Below are positions 12,261 to 23,869 of a stretch of DNA of 64,000 nt, one piece after another. Every line of letters starts with the position of its first letter. The stretch's first letter is position 1. The translations under genes were made by a program, and so were the position numbers. Origin of the DNA: Sophora flavescens (lineage: Eukaryota > Streptophyta > Magnoliopsida > Fabales > Fabaceae); the NCBI GenBank assembly GCA_030762895.1, contig CM061062.1, positions 282,902,397-282,966,396 of the forward strand. Direction: 5' to 3'. The notes below the pieces were generated by a model. That model saw only the letters and a program-made list of their open reading frames with translations, did not search any database and was not told the origin of the DNA.

Positions 12261-12455
12261 CTGAAAGAAGATGTTTGAAACAAGAGAAATATAGGCAAGT
12301 ATATCATTCAAGAAATGAAACGCAATTGATGTAAGATAAAAGGGGTAGAGAAAGGGAGACACCAAGAAAAATGCTGAAAAATCATATTAACTCATTTTAT
12401 TCATTTCTCAACTAAAGTAAACATCAGTTTATACGAGATACAAAAAGGTAATTAC
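12261..12455 (-). other. predicted intron between protease and RT (Element 1)
   Basis: On the minus strand the donor follows ATAAA as GTAATTACC and the acceptor is TTCTTTCAG before GAACCTCACC, giving 195 bp. Joining keeps the frame, while unspliced RNA meets a stop at the donor. Element 2 has a 200 bp intron at exactly the same protein position. Splicing at this point is known for Ogre elements; that it occurs here is inferred. Confidence 0.8.
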
Positions 12456-15400
12456 TTTATGGAAATAACATCAACAAATGGTTCAGACTTCCAATTGCCA
12501 AGGTCCTCATTGTCAGCAGAGAGATAAATAACAGGGTTTCTTGCTTGCTCCTCTTCAAGTGCACTGATAGTGAAATGAGGGGAAGTCAACTTTTTTGGCG
12601 AGATCACTTCAGTTGATGCTGAGGAAGTATTTGTCAAGTGGGGGATATAATTAAATTCCTTTCTTTCTTCTTTCTTGCCTCTGAGAGTCAGGTACTTCAT
12701 ATTTTCTGCTAGAGAAGGATTGTATCCTAGTCCATGTCTTCCATCTCTTGTAACTGTTGTGATCGGTTGAGGGATCCCTTGGAGGCTTGCCCATAGACCT
12801 CTTCCTTTCTGATACCCATTCCTTTCCATTATACGAACTGCCACTTCATTCACATTTTGCATTGGCAGCTCCTCCTTCTTGCTCTCTGGCTTCAGGATTT
12901 TAAAACTACGTAGGGAATCATCCTCGACTTGCTTTGTACTTTCTACATATTGTACCGAAATAGGCTTTGAAAGCATGATTTCCTCTTCACCGCGGATGGT
13001 AATTACAGCCCCATCCTGAACATATTTCAGAAACTGATGCAATGTTGATGGAACAACACCAGCTTCATGAATCCAAGGCCTTCCTAGGAGCATGGTATAA
13101 GCTGGCTGGATCTCCATGACTTGAAAGAGAACACGAAAACAACTAGGCCCTACTTCGAGGGGCAGAGTTGTTTCCCCTAAGATCCCTCTTGCTGTCCCAT
13201 CAAAAGCTCGCACAATCATCTCTTGGGGTGTCAAATCCGTCAAGCCTATGTTTAGCTGCTCTAGAGTGGACAACGGAATCACATTCAATGCCGAGCCACC
13301 ATCTATAAGCACCTTCACAGTCACAAATCCTTTGCACCTTAGGGTAATGTGGAGTGCCTTAGGACTACCTCTAAACTTTAAAAACACCTCATCTTCCGAG
13401 AAATTGATCATGTTGATCTGCCTCACCGGATCCACCATGTTTAGTACATTCTCTGGCGTGACGTCGCGATTAACATAAGCTTCATTCAACACCTTCATTA
13501 ATGCCTTACGATGCATTTCTGACGTGAGGACAAGCGACAAAAGGGATATTCTTGCCGGTGTTTTCTTCAACTGCTCTATCACATCATATTCACTTTGTTT
13601 CATGATCTTCAGAAACTCTTCTTCTTCTTCTTCCTTCTCTTTTCCTTCATCTTTGGTATTCTTCCTTGCTTCTTCTTCTACCGGGTCATAGTATCGCCCA
13701 CTCTTTGTGATGCCTCCGATTCTCACAACATTAGTAACCTGGGCCTTCGAAGTTTCTCCTGCCCCTCCTACTAGCTCAACTTTCTGTTCATAATTCCATG
13801 GTACAGCGTGTGTATCATTATAAGCAAAAGGAGTTGGCTTTTTCACCTTTACAATCACTTTTTCTGGCGCCAACGCATCATTCATAGGTGGTATCCGGAG
13901 CACAACCTTTTCAACCACATTAACTTCTTCAGTCGTACCTCGCCTAGCTTGGATCACCCCCAAGGTAAGTAATCCTTGGACTCGGACCTTAAAGTCCCAA
14001 CAAGTTTCAATATCATGCCCTACCTGCCCATGATGATAATCACAACTTAAATCACCATCATACTTCTCTTTTTCCCCAATCAGCTTCACCGGTGCAACAA
14101 TATCATATCCTGCATTCTTGAGCCCCACAAATACTTCTTGCATCGGGGTTCACAATTCCAAAACCTTCTTAACTTGAGGCCCTTTCACTTCCAATTTATT
14201 CACACTATTTCCCGCATTATGGTTTGGGATTGGGTTATTAACAATGCTAGGCCCAGAATCTTCTTCGAAACCCAATCTTCCACAAGCAATCAATTTTCTT
14301 ACTGCTGTCTTGAAGGCTTCACATTCTTCAATGGAATGTCCCAGGGCATCCATGTGATATTTGCAAGTCAAGTTTGGATTGTACCAAGCAGGGAAAGGTG
14401 GTTCCATAGGCCGTACAGGGTTTCCAGCGATTAGGTGACAATCAAATAGTTGTTTGAACAAATCTGCATTGGAGATAGACAGTCTTGGGAAAGGAGGCAG
14501 ATTTTGATATTGGGAACGTCCCTGATTTGGAAAATTTGAGCGAGGTCGAGGGTAGCTTGGATGGTTTTGTTGAGGTGCAGGTGGATAATGAGTATATGTT
14601 GGGCGAGTGGGGTTGTATGGTTGAGGGGTAGGGATGTTATTTATTTGGTTTTGTGGCTGGGTGATGGTTGGCGAGGCCTGTTGAGGTGGGTAAAACGGTG
14701 TTTGGGTCCGATATGGTGCTTGGTACCTTGGGTATGAAGGGACATGTCGAGGTCTAAAGTTTTGCTGGTGTTGCACATAATTTACTTCTGCTTCCTTCTT
14801 CTTGGGCTGGAACCCCTTCTTGGATGCACTGCCTTCCATGTCAGTTGGCAATTTCCCGGCTCTGGCTAGGATTTCAATTTTTTCCCCTGCAGCAATCAAG
14901 TCAGAGAAATCCCTATAAGCTACTCCTGCCATTGCTCCGATAAAGGGGGGTCCCAGGGTTCCCAAAAAGTATGAGCACATTTCAGACAACATCAGCGGCG
15001 GCTGAATCTGAGCAGTCAAACTCCTCCACCTTTGTGCATACTGTTTGAAGGATTCATCACTCTTCTTCTGCATTGTAGTCAACTGTTCACGGGTCGGAGC
15101 TATGTCCAAATTGAATTTGTATTGATCCATGAACAAATCGGCTAATTCTGTCCACCGAGAGATCTTAGAATGGTCTAACTGAAGGTACCACTCTAGTGCG
15201 ATTCCGGTCAAACTTTCATGGAAAAAGCCAATGAGGAACTTCTCATCCTTAGACCAGATGGCCATTTTGGTGGCATAGTTAATCAAATGGAATCGTGGGT
15301 TCCCACTTCCGTCATATTTGGAAAAATCGGGAATTTTGAAATCCTTAGGAATCGCGACATTTGTGGCAGGGCAAAGTTCTTCAATCTTGAGAAGGCCATA

Positions 15401-15937
15401 AGTATTTGATCCCTTGATCTCTTTTATTTGTTCTTCTACCTTCTCCATCCACTCTTCCTTCATCTTATCGGGTCCAAACTGGACTCCTCTCGATTGTTCA
15501 GGAATGAATGCATGGGGTTTTTCCCATGTATAGCCAGCAGCCTCATGATACACATTCTCGATGGGGCGATATCCTTTCCCGATGGGGATTACTATGGGTT
15601 CCGTGTAACCCGACATTCCCTAAGTAAAGCTATGGTTTATGTTTGAAAACATTTGCGCCGTTACCATGGAGAGGGTCGGCTGTACGCTCACATGTGGGTC
15701 ATCTTCGTTTCCACTTCTATTTGCACTAAGCCTGCTAAGAGATTCCCTCATATCCTGCAGTATAGCCTCCAACCTTGCTTGAGTTTCAGAGATTTCAGTC
15801 ACCCTTCCCCTCACTTCGTCTACTTCTAAACTCAAGTTCCTTCTTGTCTCAGGATTGTTGGCAGTCAGCCTGGTCCGGGATCTTGTGTTGTAAACTCGGG
15901 TTTGATTGGTATTGTCTTTCTTAGGTCGCGCAATGAT
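12456..15937 (-). pseudogene. gag-pro: Element 1 gag-protease (broken)
   Basis: The frame runs from about 15937, where similarity to Element 2 begins (IIARPKK, then NQTRVYNTRSRTR), through a Retrotrans_gag-type region (PKDFKIPDFSKYDGSGNPRF). A Pro/Gln/Tyr-rich linker follows, then two CHHC zinc-knuckle-like motifs (CKYHMDALGHSIEEC and CDYHHGQVGHDIETC), and an aspartic protease with VLIDGGSALN. A G-patch-like segment (GYQKGRGL...GRHGLGY) lies downstream, and the exon ends in EPFVDVIS. Stops interrupt it: TAG at 15620-15622, where Element 2 has Gln, and TGA at 14150-14152, where Element 2 has Arg. The true start is unclear because an in-frame stop lies just upstream and no ATG is in frame, so an upstream exon is possible. 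Confidence 0.9.
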
Positions 15938-16289
15938 TCTCGAACTCTCAAATTCATGTTTTTAGCTCTGTTACGAAAAATCGTCAAGTATTCTAATCAG
16001 TAACCCCTTTTTTAATATATATATATATACAATTTTTCTTGTCATTATTATTTAAAATTAAGAAAGATAAAAGTATGTTTCGAAAAACCATGAATTCTTT
16101 CTTTTGCAAAGGAGAATTACCTAAAAAAAATTATATATATTATTTTAAAAAACAAAAATAAAAAATAAAAAATATATATATATATAATATGTATTTTATT
16201 TATTTATTATTCATTAGTTAAAACACAAAGGGAAATGAAGTAAAAATAAATAAATAAGTAAATGGATAGAAAAACACAAGAGAGATATG

Positions 16290-16622
16290 GTACGCCTCCA
16301 ATTGTCTTAAGAGGTAGGGCCTAATCAAGGGTACCTATGATGACAACTTCTAAGTTGAGCGGCCACTAAGTCAATTTAGGAGTGTATACTTTAGGATGTG
16401 TCTAGACTTCTAAAGGTCATGGTCCCCAGATTGCCATTGTCAAGGACCTAGTTCATGAACCTAATCACAAGTAAGGATAAACCCTCCAGGATGACTAGTC
16501 CATGGCACTAGTAACAATCCGAGTGGTGAGTCAACAAATATAAGAGAGGCACTAGGTCTTCAATGACAATGCTGAGTCGCCACCTAATCCTTATGGTCCC
16601 ACAAGCTCGGGAATAGAGCTGG
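16290..16622 (-). other. conserved noncoding leader of Element 1
   Basis: Between the primer site and gag. On the minus strand it contains GCAATCTGGGGACCATGAC, then TTTAGAAGTCTAGAC, plus a GGATTAGG block. The same order appears in Element 2 at about 34050-34350, although LTR similarity is low. No frame is shared, so RNA-level constraint such as packaging or initiation is a plausible reason. Confidence 0.6.
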
Positions 16623-16882
16623 AAGTGTGTGAAAATGAGTGTCGGTGTTGTGTGTGCTGGAGGCATACAAACCTGTACAATCCTAATACATAACTACTTG
16701 AACCTGCTCGACAAGCAAACAAAATAAAAATAACAATATCATAGTCTTCTATCCTAATGTAAAAATAATTATTAAAGCAAAAAGGAAACAAATATATACA
16801 AAAAATAAAAGAAAACAATAAAAAGGGATAAACAATAAATACCAAAATGCACAACTCATTACTCAGGCTTGACTCTCGAAAA

Positions 16883-16900
16883 TCCCCAGTGGAGTCGCCA
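16883..16900 (-). promoter_or_regulatory. primer binding site TGGCGACTCCACTGGGGA (Element 1)
   Basis: Two bases inside the 5' LTR on the minus strand. TGG start and length suit a tRNA 3' end. Identical to the Element 2 site at 33549-33566. Ogre primer sites are reported to match tRNA-Arg; I did not check against a tRNA set. Confidence 0.85.
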
Positions 16901-16902
16901 TC

Positions 16903-18898
16903 TGTCGCAACCAAAAATTACGACGGGGACGACAATAAAAAGAAATTTTAAGGAAACGTAGAGTCGCCACCAATTTTATTTAATTTAGGAAAAAATTGGA
17001 AAACCTTTAAAAATGGTCTTTGGAACCTAGTTGAGTTCGGGAGTCGGTTACGAGTAGGGAAGGTGTTAAGCACCCTACATCGTCCATTCTAAGAATGATA
17101 CCTTAAATAAATTGCACGAAGTTAAACTATTTATTGTTTACCCCAAAAATATTTTCAAGGAAGAATTTATTTATTTATTAATATTTTTATTTTATGTTTC
17201 TTTATTATATATATTTTTTAGAAGTTTTTTTAAAAAAAAAATATTGTTGATAAATCCTTAATGAGGTTGGACATAGCACGTAAGTCCATAGAGCAACCTC
17301 AAAGCTAAGGGATTGAGCATGACACTTGTCATAGAGCAACCCCAAATTATTTATTAATTATCCACATTAAACAAAACACAAAAATAATGGAAAAATTAAT
17401 TTTGGCTTGACGAGATGATTAATCCCGCTCTTACGTATTCCCTGTCTCGATGGGAAACTCAAAGCCACGTAGTTCTTGTAGAAAATATTTTGTTTGTTGG
17501 TTTATTTTAAATTTTATGAAAAGGTTTTTATTTCAATTCGTCTAAAAAAAGGGTTTTTTTATTATATGTATTTCATTTTTATTATCGAAAACTCCTAAAT
17601 GAGATAGAACATGGCACATACATCTACAGAACAATCTTAATCCTAAGGGATTAAATGTGATACCTCTCACAAAGTAATCCAAAAATTATCTAGAAAGAAC
17701 CATTCTCTTTTATTTAATTTATTGCTTATGAATTGAAAATTAAATAATAATAATAAAGTTTGACTTCATATAAGTGTTTATAGCATTTTTTGACTTGGGC
17801 TATGTGACCAGCCCATTAAAATACTCACATCAAAATCAATACCACATTTAGCCCAACAAGGTACTCAAACCAAACCCCAAACACTACAAAATAGAAGGTT
17901 AGGTGAGACTAAAAAAAAAACAAAGATAAAATAAAAATAAATAAACAAACAAACAGAGAACTAAAAAAAGAAACAAAGACAAAATAAAAAAAATGAACAG
18001 AGAATAAAAAGGCAAAGAAGACTCGGAACCCACTAACAACAAACAACACAAATGGCAGAGGCAAAACGCAGCAGAGTAAACAAGGAAGGAGGTGGTGGCT
18101 TGGGATCAAAACACGGTAGTTCCGGCTTAGAGCGGCAGTGCGGATCGCGCACGGTGGCAACCGATGGTGGCGCGGCAGCGATGACAGAATGATCGGATGA
18201 TGCTGTGAAGGGCGAACGACGGCGGTTGGTAGGCGGCTCGCGACGGATTCGAACCGCTTTGGTCACATTCCGGCCGCGAGGGTCAGATCCAGATCGCGTC
18301 TGGTGTGACGCGGCGGTGCGGGCGATGCTTCGATGAACGGCGAGGTGGGGCTTCGCGACGGTTGTTCGTGGTGGTGGTCTGTATGGAGATGAGAATTGGG
18401 TGATGGTATTATTTGGGGTTGTTAATGGCAAATGATGGAGATGGAGAAAAGGAAGATGGTGGAAAATATGGCAGAGAGGGTGATATGAAAAACCATAAGG
18501 GGAAAGAAGATGTAGAAGGAAAAGAGGTAGCAGAGGCCAGCGTATGACTCTGATCGATGCCGATCCCCTATTTTGATTTTATAAGCTAAATTGTTATGGT
18601 TTTGATCCTAAAAATCTGCTAGAGATTTAAAAAAAAAATTATCTCAAATTTAAAATGGAACCAAAATTGTTGAGCATGATCTGCCAAAATCAAGAGATCT
18701 TCCCATAGATTCAAATTCAAAATAAAGTGGTTGCTAGGTTTGTTGGAAGAGGATGAAATGGGTTTAACTGACCTGACCCAATTAAAAATATTTTTATTAA
18801 TTTTATTATTTTTATTTTCTTTGCAATTTATTATTATTTTTTTTTTTTTGAAATTTTTAGTGAAGACTAAAAGACCCGGTCAAAATGGGGTGTTCACA
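16903..18898 (-). repeat. 5' LTR of Element 1
   Basis: 1996 bp direct repeat of 264-2246, carrying the same short terminal inverted TG...CA ends, TATA box and GC-rich block. It would drive transcription leftward across the element. Substitutions relative to its partner show it is not a very recent insertion. Confidence 0.93.
18577..18583 (-). promoter_or_regulatory. TATA box of Element 1, 5' LTR copy
   Basis: TATAAAA on the minus strand at the same LTR position as 1937-1943. This is the copy positioned to drive the element. Confidence 0.6.
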
Positions 18899-18903
18899 AC
18901 CAC
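18899..18903. repeat. target site duplication ACCAC, right copy (Element 1)
   Basis: Identical to 259-263; marks the end of Element 1. Confidence 0.9.
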
Positions 18904-20021
18904 TGTACATCTTTTTATTTTCTACTTGTGTGTCGTGTCATTGGGAATTTTTTTTATGTTGCTCCTGTACTATTATAATCTTATTTGTAATTATTTAATT
19001 TAATTTAATGTGCAACACATTTGTTATTATAATATTTAATTCAAGGTGAGGGATAGAAATGGCTAACTTTTTTCTATTTTGGAATTTCAGTGTTTTTTTT
19101 TTCCATCATTGTTAGAATGTTAGTAAATAATTTTATATAAAAAAAAGAATGTTAGTAAATAATTATGTATATAAGGTATAATAAATAAAATATTAGTATT
19201 TTCAAAATAAGGGTAGTAAAGGAATAAAAAAATTATAACACATTCCATTACATCCATTATCCAAAGGAATATCCAAACAATGGAATAGAATTTTTATTTC
19301 ATTCCATTCCACTCCGCTCCATTCCATTATGTTCCGATACATTTCATTCCATCATTTTCCACCAATCCAAACATACCCTAAGTGGCTAGAGTTTTTCGGT
19401 GGTTTTAGGATATATTGATAGATCATCTTTTATAACATCAAATATATATTAATAAAATAAATGAATGATTGAAATTGAAATAGGATAATGACTAAACAAC
19501 TAACTGAAGGAAACTCTAGTGTCAACTTTATCATTACTCTTATCATCCTATCTCACAGTTAAAATTGGAACAGACTTCTGATGCCTTCCATACAGTAACG
19601 AAAGGGAAAGAGTAAATTTGTTTTGTTTCAGGTATGTGAAGCTATTCTAAGGGTCGTGGCCTTGAGAACTTGGTACAAGTTTTTAAAAAATATTTTGGAA
19701 TTTGGAAAGCATATATATTCTCATATTTTCCCACATTTTTGTTCCCACAATGAGGTGGGTATATTATTTTCTCATGGTACGGGAATGAAAATAAACTTGT
19801 AAAAAGAATAAAATAAGGTTTTAATGATTATATACTGACAATATAAAGATTTTTTTATACCGTCAATCAATTAGAAAGTGACACATGATTGAAAATGGTT
19901 TACTCTTATCCTAATATCTTAAAAGTCATTCATACCATGATTTTTGATTGGTTGACACTGTAAAATTCTGTACACTTGCATTATATATTAATTAAACTCA
20001 TAAAATAATTATCAATATAGG
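18904..20021. other. spacer between Element 1 and the LINE; no gene identified
   Basis: AT-rich. A 30 bp-scale direct duplication (GAATGTTAGTAAATAATT) lies at about 19105-19170. A GGAATG-rich stretch at about 19245-19380 ends in CCAATCCAAACATACCCTA, a pattern common at ends of plant repeats. A short open stretch after TTTCAG near 19630 resembles an exon start by composition only; I do not recognise it. Nothing here is firm enough to call a gene. Confidence 0.5.
19835..19980. repeat. possible MITE (imperfect terminal inverted repeats)
   Basis: The left part contains ATACCGTCAATCAATTA, and the right part, read in reverse, ACAGTGTCAACCAATCA. The total length of about 145 bp and the AT-rich interior suit a small nonautonomous DNA transposon. 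The arms are imperfect and I cannot define a target duplication. Confidence 0.3.
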
Positions 20022-20126
20022 GGTAACGTGTTCAGGGAATGAGGAGGAACAAATTAAGAAAATTCAGGAGATGGAGGAAAGGGATCAACTTCTAATTTCC
20101 TCGAAGAGTGCTAGGAAAGGTTTGTT

Positions 20127-20465
20127 ATGAAGATAGGATCCCTGAACATTAGGGGGTTAGGAGCAGTGATAAAAAGGAAAAAGAAAGTCCGCTCCTTCAT
20201 TGAGTCTAGAAGGCTTGATTTTGTTGTCATCCAAGACACCAAAATCTCGCAGATCGAAGATGCTGTTTGTAAATAGATGTCGGGGAGTCCTGTCTGGGGA
20301 AGTGTCTCATTTCCGGTAGATAGGAGTGCAGGGGGGATGATATGTTTGTGGGATTCAAATAGTGGTCTGTTGAACTTCACTTTTGCAGGAACCAGATTCC
20401 ATGGGGTCTGTCTAAGCTGGGGAGTTAGTAAGGTCAGAGTATTTGTTGTCAACATATACTCACCG
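20127..20465 (+). pseudogene. LINE ORF2, N-terminal half of the endonuclease
   Basis: Starts with MKIGSLNIRGLG, the usual opening of plant LINE AP-endonucleases (N in LNIRG). An in-frame TAG sits at 20274-20276. The text RVFVVNIYSPC is cut after the Pro codon by the solo LTR insertion and continues at 60658. The enzyme would nick target DNA to prime reverse transcription. Broken by a stop and a 40 kb nested insertion. Confidence 0.85.
20461..20465. repeat. target site duplication CACCG, left copy
   Basis: CACCG precedes TGTAACACCC and recurs at 60653-60657 after GGGTGTCACA. The LINE coding frame is continuous when one copy is skipped. Confidence 0.92.
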
Positions 20466-21377
20466 TGTAACACCCCGATTTTCACTGCTTTCTAATATCG
20501 GTAATAAATATATAAACATATATATTTTTATCCGAGACTCAAAATGATTTCGCGCAAACCACTGTCATTTCTATATCATGCTTTATATCATAGGGTTACG
20601 ATGAAATTTTGGGTTAAAAATTAAGACGGAAACCAGTATGCCGTTTTGTGTTTTCACTGACAGTAAAAGTTTACTGCTTAGAAAACCTAATTTTAATTCG
20701 TGAACGAGATGAAAAAATTTTTTAATCGTATTTTCTACGATACTGGAAGTTTTGAAAATTTTAGAGTAAAAATATAATATTATATTTGCTGCGGGCGAAA
20801 ACGTCGAGATATCTCTAGGAAAACCTGAGTCAGATGAATCAGGGAGTCAGCAACGGAGTTGAGATGACTGATATGATTGATGTGACGAGCATTTATGACA
20901 ATCCTATCCGAGTCATAATGGCCATAATGGCGCATTTATGACAATTAGATATTTTGGCATGGAAAAGACAATTTTGCCCCTAGCTTCATATAATTTTTAC
21001 AAGCCTTGTCATTGGGATTTTGGACCAAAATGCCCCAAAATCCACGGATCCCCCTCTTTAACACCACAATTAGGAAACTTGGATTCATTTTCAAGTCATC
21101 TTCTTCAAATATAAAGCCTTTTCTCTTAAGAACTCCAAGAACATCCATAGGTGTTCATACTCGCTGAAATTGCACAGAAATGTTGATCCTTTTCTCTTAT
21201 GAATATCGAAAAACTTTCTACATGAAAGTTGTTCCTATTTCTCTATTATTTCCAGGGACATAAATATCATCAAAAACGGATAAGTATATTGAGAGATATG
21301 TCCAAATTATCGAAACTGCTCTAAATCTTCATCATCTTCATCTTTCTCTCTAAACTTCCAAAGAACACTTAGAACAT
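20466..21377 (+). repeat. left piece of the split solo LTR
   Basis: AT-rich, without an open frame worth noting. Ends at AACAT, where the Ogre LTR begins. Confidence 0.85.
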
Positions 21378-21508
21378 TGTGAACACCCATTTTTGTCCGT
21401 ATTTTTTCTAAATTTTATGGTTTATTTTTCAAGGAGACTAATAATAATAGTGAAGAGAAAAAAGAAAAAAAGAAAAAAAATGAAGAAAGGAGGGGACTTA
21501 TAACTAAT

Positions 21509-22705
21509 TTGCTGTTGGACGCGGTCCAGTCCAGTCCATTGCACTTGCTGTTGGACGGGGTGGTCCCGTCCGTTGCATTGGACTTGATGTTGGACGAGGT
21601 CCAGTCCAGTCCATTGCACTTGATGTTGGACGGGGTGGTCCCGTCCAGTCCATTGTATTGCATTTGCTGTTGGACAGGGAGACCCCGTCCATTACATTAG
21701 ACTTGCTATTGGACAGGGTGGTCCCATCCATTGCATTGATGGGCGGGTCCGTCCATATTACACTTGCGTTGGGCGGGTGGTCCCGTCCATTGCATTGATT
21801 TTGTTGGGCGTGGTCCCGTCCATTGCATTGGAGTTGCTGTTGGACGTGGTCCAGTCCAGTCCATTACACTTGCTGTTGGATGGGGTGGTCGTCCAGTCCA
21901 TTACTTTGGACTTGTTGATGGATGGGGTGATCCCGTCCAGTCCATTACACTTGCTGTTGGACGGGGTGGTCCCGTCCATTGTATTGGACTTGCTCTTGGA
22001 CGTGGTCCAGTCCTGTCCATTACACTTCCTGTTGGACAGGGTGGTCCCTTCCAGTCCATTACCTTGGACTTGCTGATGGATGGGGTGGTCCCGTCCAGCC
22101 CATTTCAATTGTTGTTGGACGCGGTCCGGTCCAGTCCAGTCCATTGCACTTGCTGTTGGATGGGGTGGTCCCGTCCGTTGCATTGGACTTACTGTTGGAC
22201 GAGGTCTAGTCCAGTCCATTGCACTTGCTGGTGGACGGGGTGGTCCCGTCCAGTCCATTGCATTGCATTTGCTGTTGGACGGGGAGACCCCGTCCATTAC
22301 ATTGGATTTACTGTTGGATGGGGTGGTCCAGTCCAGTCCATTTCACTTGCTGTTGGACGGGGTGGTCCCGTCCATTCCAATGCATTTGCTGTTGAACGCG
22401 TCCAGTCCATTGCATTTAATTCTCTGTTGGACGAAGAGGTTCCGTCCATTGCATATTTAATTTTCTATTGGACGAGGATGTACCGTCCATTGCATTTAAT
22501 TTTCTGTTGGATGAGGAGGTTCCATCCATTGCATATTTAAGTTTCTGTTGGACGAGTAGGTCGTCCATTGCACATCTAATTTTCTGTTGGACGAGGAGGA
22601 TCCGTCCATTGCATGTTTAAACTCTTGATGGACGAGGAGATCCGTCCAGTGTATATCTACTTTTGCATATCTAAGTTTCTGTTGGACGAAGAGACTTCGT
22701 CCACT
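21509..22705 (+). repeat. tandem hairpin array in the Ogre 5' LTR
   Basis: Many units with TTGGACGGGG, TGGT and CCCCGTCCA-like halves, for example GGACGGGGTGGTCCCGTCC, whose arms pair over 7 bp. They are spaced by TTGCATTGGACTTGCTG-like text; later units use TTGGACGAGGAGGTTCCGTCCA. It lies in U3, about 450 bp before the TATA box. Open frames on both strands here are repeat artefacts. Confidence 0.9.
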
Positions 22706-23165
22706 ACAATTTTATTTTCAGGCTGGAGGCTAAAGAATAAAGAAAGAAGAAGAAAAAGATAATGAAGTAAGGACGAAGAAAATAAGGAGGAAAGGACAAT
22801 CAACAAAAAAGGAAAGGAGATTGAGTTGCTTCTCCTAACCCTAAAATACCCTATTTTACACATCAGACAAGACCTTTTTTCCTCCTCTACCCATTGGTCC
22901 TTCTTCTTCCTCATCTCCTCCCTCGTTTTAACCTAGCAACCCCACTCCTAACCCTAAAAAAAACCATCTTACACAACAGACAAAACCCCCCATCTCCTTC
23001 TCTCTTCAAACACGCAACCTTCACATAAAATCACCTCCTTTCTGCTGCTCGTGCCGTCCCCATCAAACACGCCATTGCTGCTCAGAACCACCCAAGCCTT
23101 GGATTACGTGAAGACCAACCCTGAAGCCACGGGGTAAGGAGAAGCATGAAGCCCTCTCCTCCATC

Positions 23166-23171
23166 TATAAA
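23166..23171 (+). promoter_or_regulatory. TATA box of the Ogre 5' LTR
   Basis: TATAAA in CCATCTATAAAGG, followed by a G run. The same context recurs at 55159 and 56836 in the 3' LTR. Probable promoter, now separated from the element body by element A. Confidence 0.6.
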
Positions 23172-23633
23172 GGGGGGGGGGGTGACATTTAATGGGGGAG
23201 AAGATTTTCTTTGGAGGGAGTACGAAAAATCAGAGAGGAGATAGAGATGAAAGATACAAGGGGAGAGGAAGAGGAGAGAGATTTTATCTAACATTTTCTT
23301 GGTGAAGAAAAGAGATTAGAAATCTGAGCTTTTTCTCTTCTCTATTATTAGAGTGGTTAAGAAGGAAGAGTTAAAAAGAGTCAGTGAGATTGAAATGTAA
23401 AGGTTTTGATCTTGAGATCTTACCACTGGGAGGAAACAAAGTCTTTGTTATTCTGCTCTCATTTAGTAATCCTTGTTCTCTTTGTTGATATTATTCATAA
23501 GTTTCTCTTGACATTCTTATTTTTCTGTGCTTCTATCCACTGAATAAGTTAGTAAAAAGTTTCATTTCTACGTTTCATTTCTGTCCCATTTTCAAGAGGT
23601 AAAATTATTTATTTTACATGAAAATAGAGAATG

Positions 23634-23638
23634 ATCAC
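23634..23638. repeat. target site duplication ATCAC, left copy (element A)
   Basis: ATCAC recurs at 33132-33136. The intact Ogre 3' LTR reads GATCACTTGATTAAAAC at about 57313, confirming the empty site. Confidence 0.93.
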
Positions 23639-23869
23639 TGATCAGCCTCTGGCTCATCTAGTTTTATGACTGGTATGACCGTGGTTTTGTGTTAATTATA
23701 TCTCGTTTTCGCACAAATTAGACTTGATTGTCCTCAAGCAAGGTTTTGTGTCCCTTAGGTAGTTTTAGGATAATTTAGCCAGTTTTGAGTCAAATAAAGC
23801 ACTTATTGCTATTTCATGTTTCAGGCTAATGAGAGAGCAAGGAGGGAAGGATACATAGAAGCAGAAGCC

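Larger units (their letters stand above)
264..18898 (-). mobile_element. Element 1: Tat/Ogre-type Ty3/gypsy LTR retrotransposon, decayed, with a nested solo LTR
   Basis: The element reads on the minus strand, with its 5' LTR at the right. Order from 5' to 3': LTR (16903-18898), primer site, noncoding leader, gag-protease, intron, RT/RNase H/second RNase H/integrase, tandem hairpins, 30 bp repeats, polypurine tract, LTR (264-2246). ACCAC flanks both ends. Two RNase H domains and the intron between protease and RT are hallmarks of the Tat/Ogre lineage. Only about 1 kb separates the 5' LTR from gag, and I see no ORF1 in it, unlike Element 2. The solo LTR at 4096-8688 is a later insertion. Stops and frameshifts in gag and pol mean the copy is inactive. 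Confidence 0.93.
21378..23638 (+). repeat. 5' LTR of the Ogre element, left part
   Basis: Matches the start of the 3' LTR at 53466. Contains the hairpin array (21509-22705), a TC-rich stretch and the TATA box. Cut at ATCAC (23634-23638) by element A; the remaining LTR is at 33132-33546. Excluding the second duplication copy, the LTR is about 2.67 kb. Confidence 0.93.

Noticed and set aside
8825..15937. Could the gag-pol region be a pararetrovirus or a host gene?
   Set aside because: LTRs, primer site, polypurine tract and integrase identify a Ty3/gypsy retrotransposon; no movement protein or caulimovirus features are present.
19245..19380. GGAATG-rich stretch ending in CCAAACATACCCTA as a transposon end
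   Set aside because: Only one end is seen, with no inverted partner or target duplication in the window.
19625..19680. Exon-like segment after TTTCAG (VCEAILRVVALRTWYK)
   Set aside because: Too short, no recognisable family, no matching donor or second exon.
21415..22540. Long open frames on both strands (repeating Gly/Leu/Asp/Trp or Pro/Ser patterns)
   Set aside because: They arise from the tandem hairpin array; unit lengths allow several frames to stay open at once. No frame is preserved between the two LTRs.
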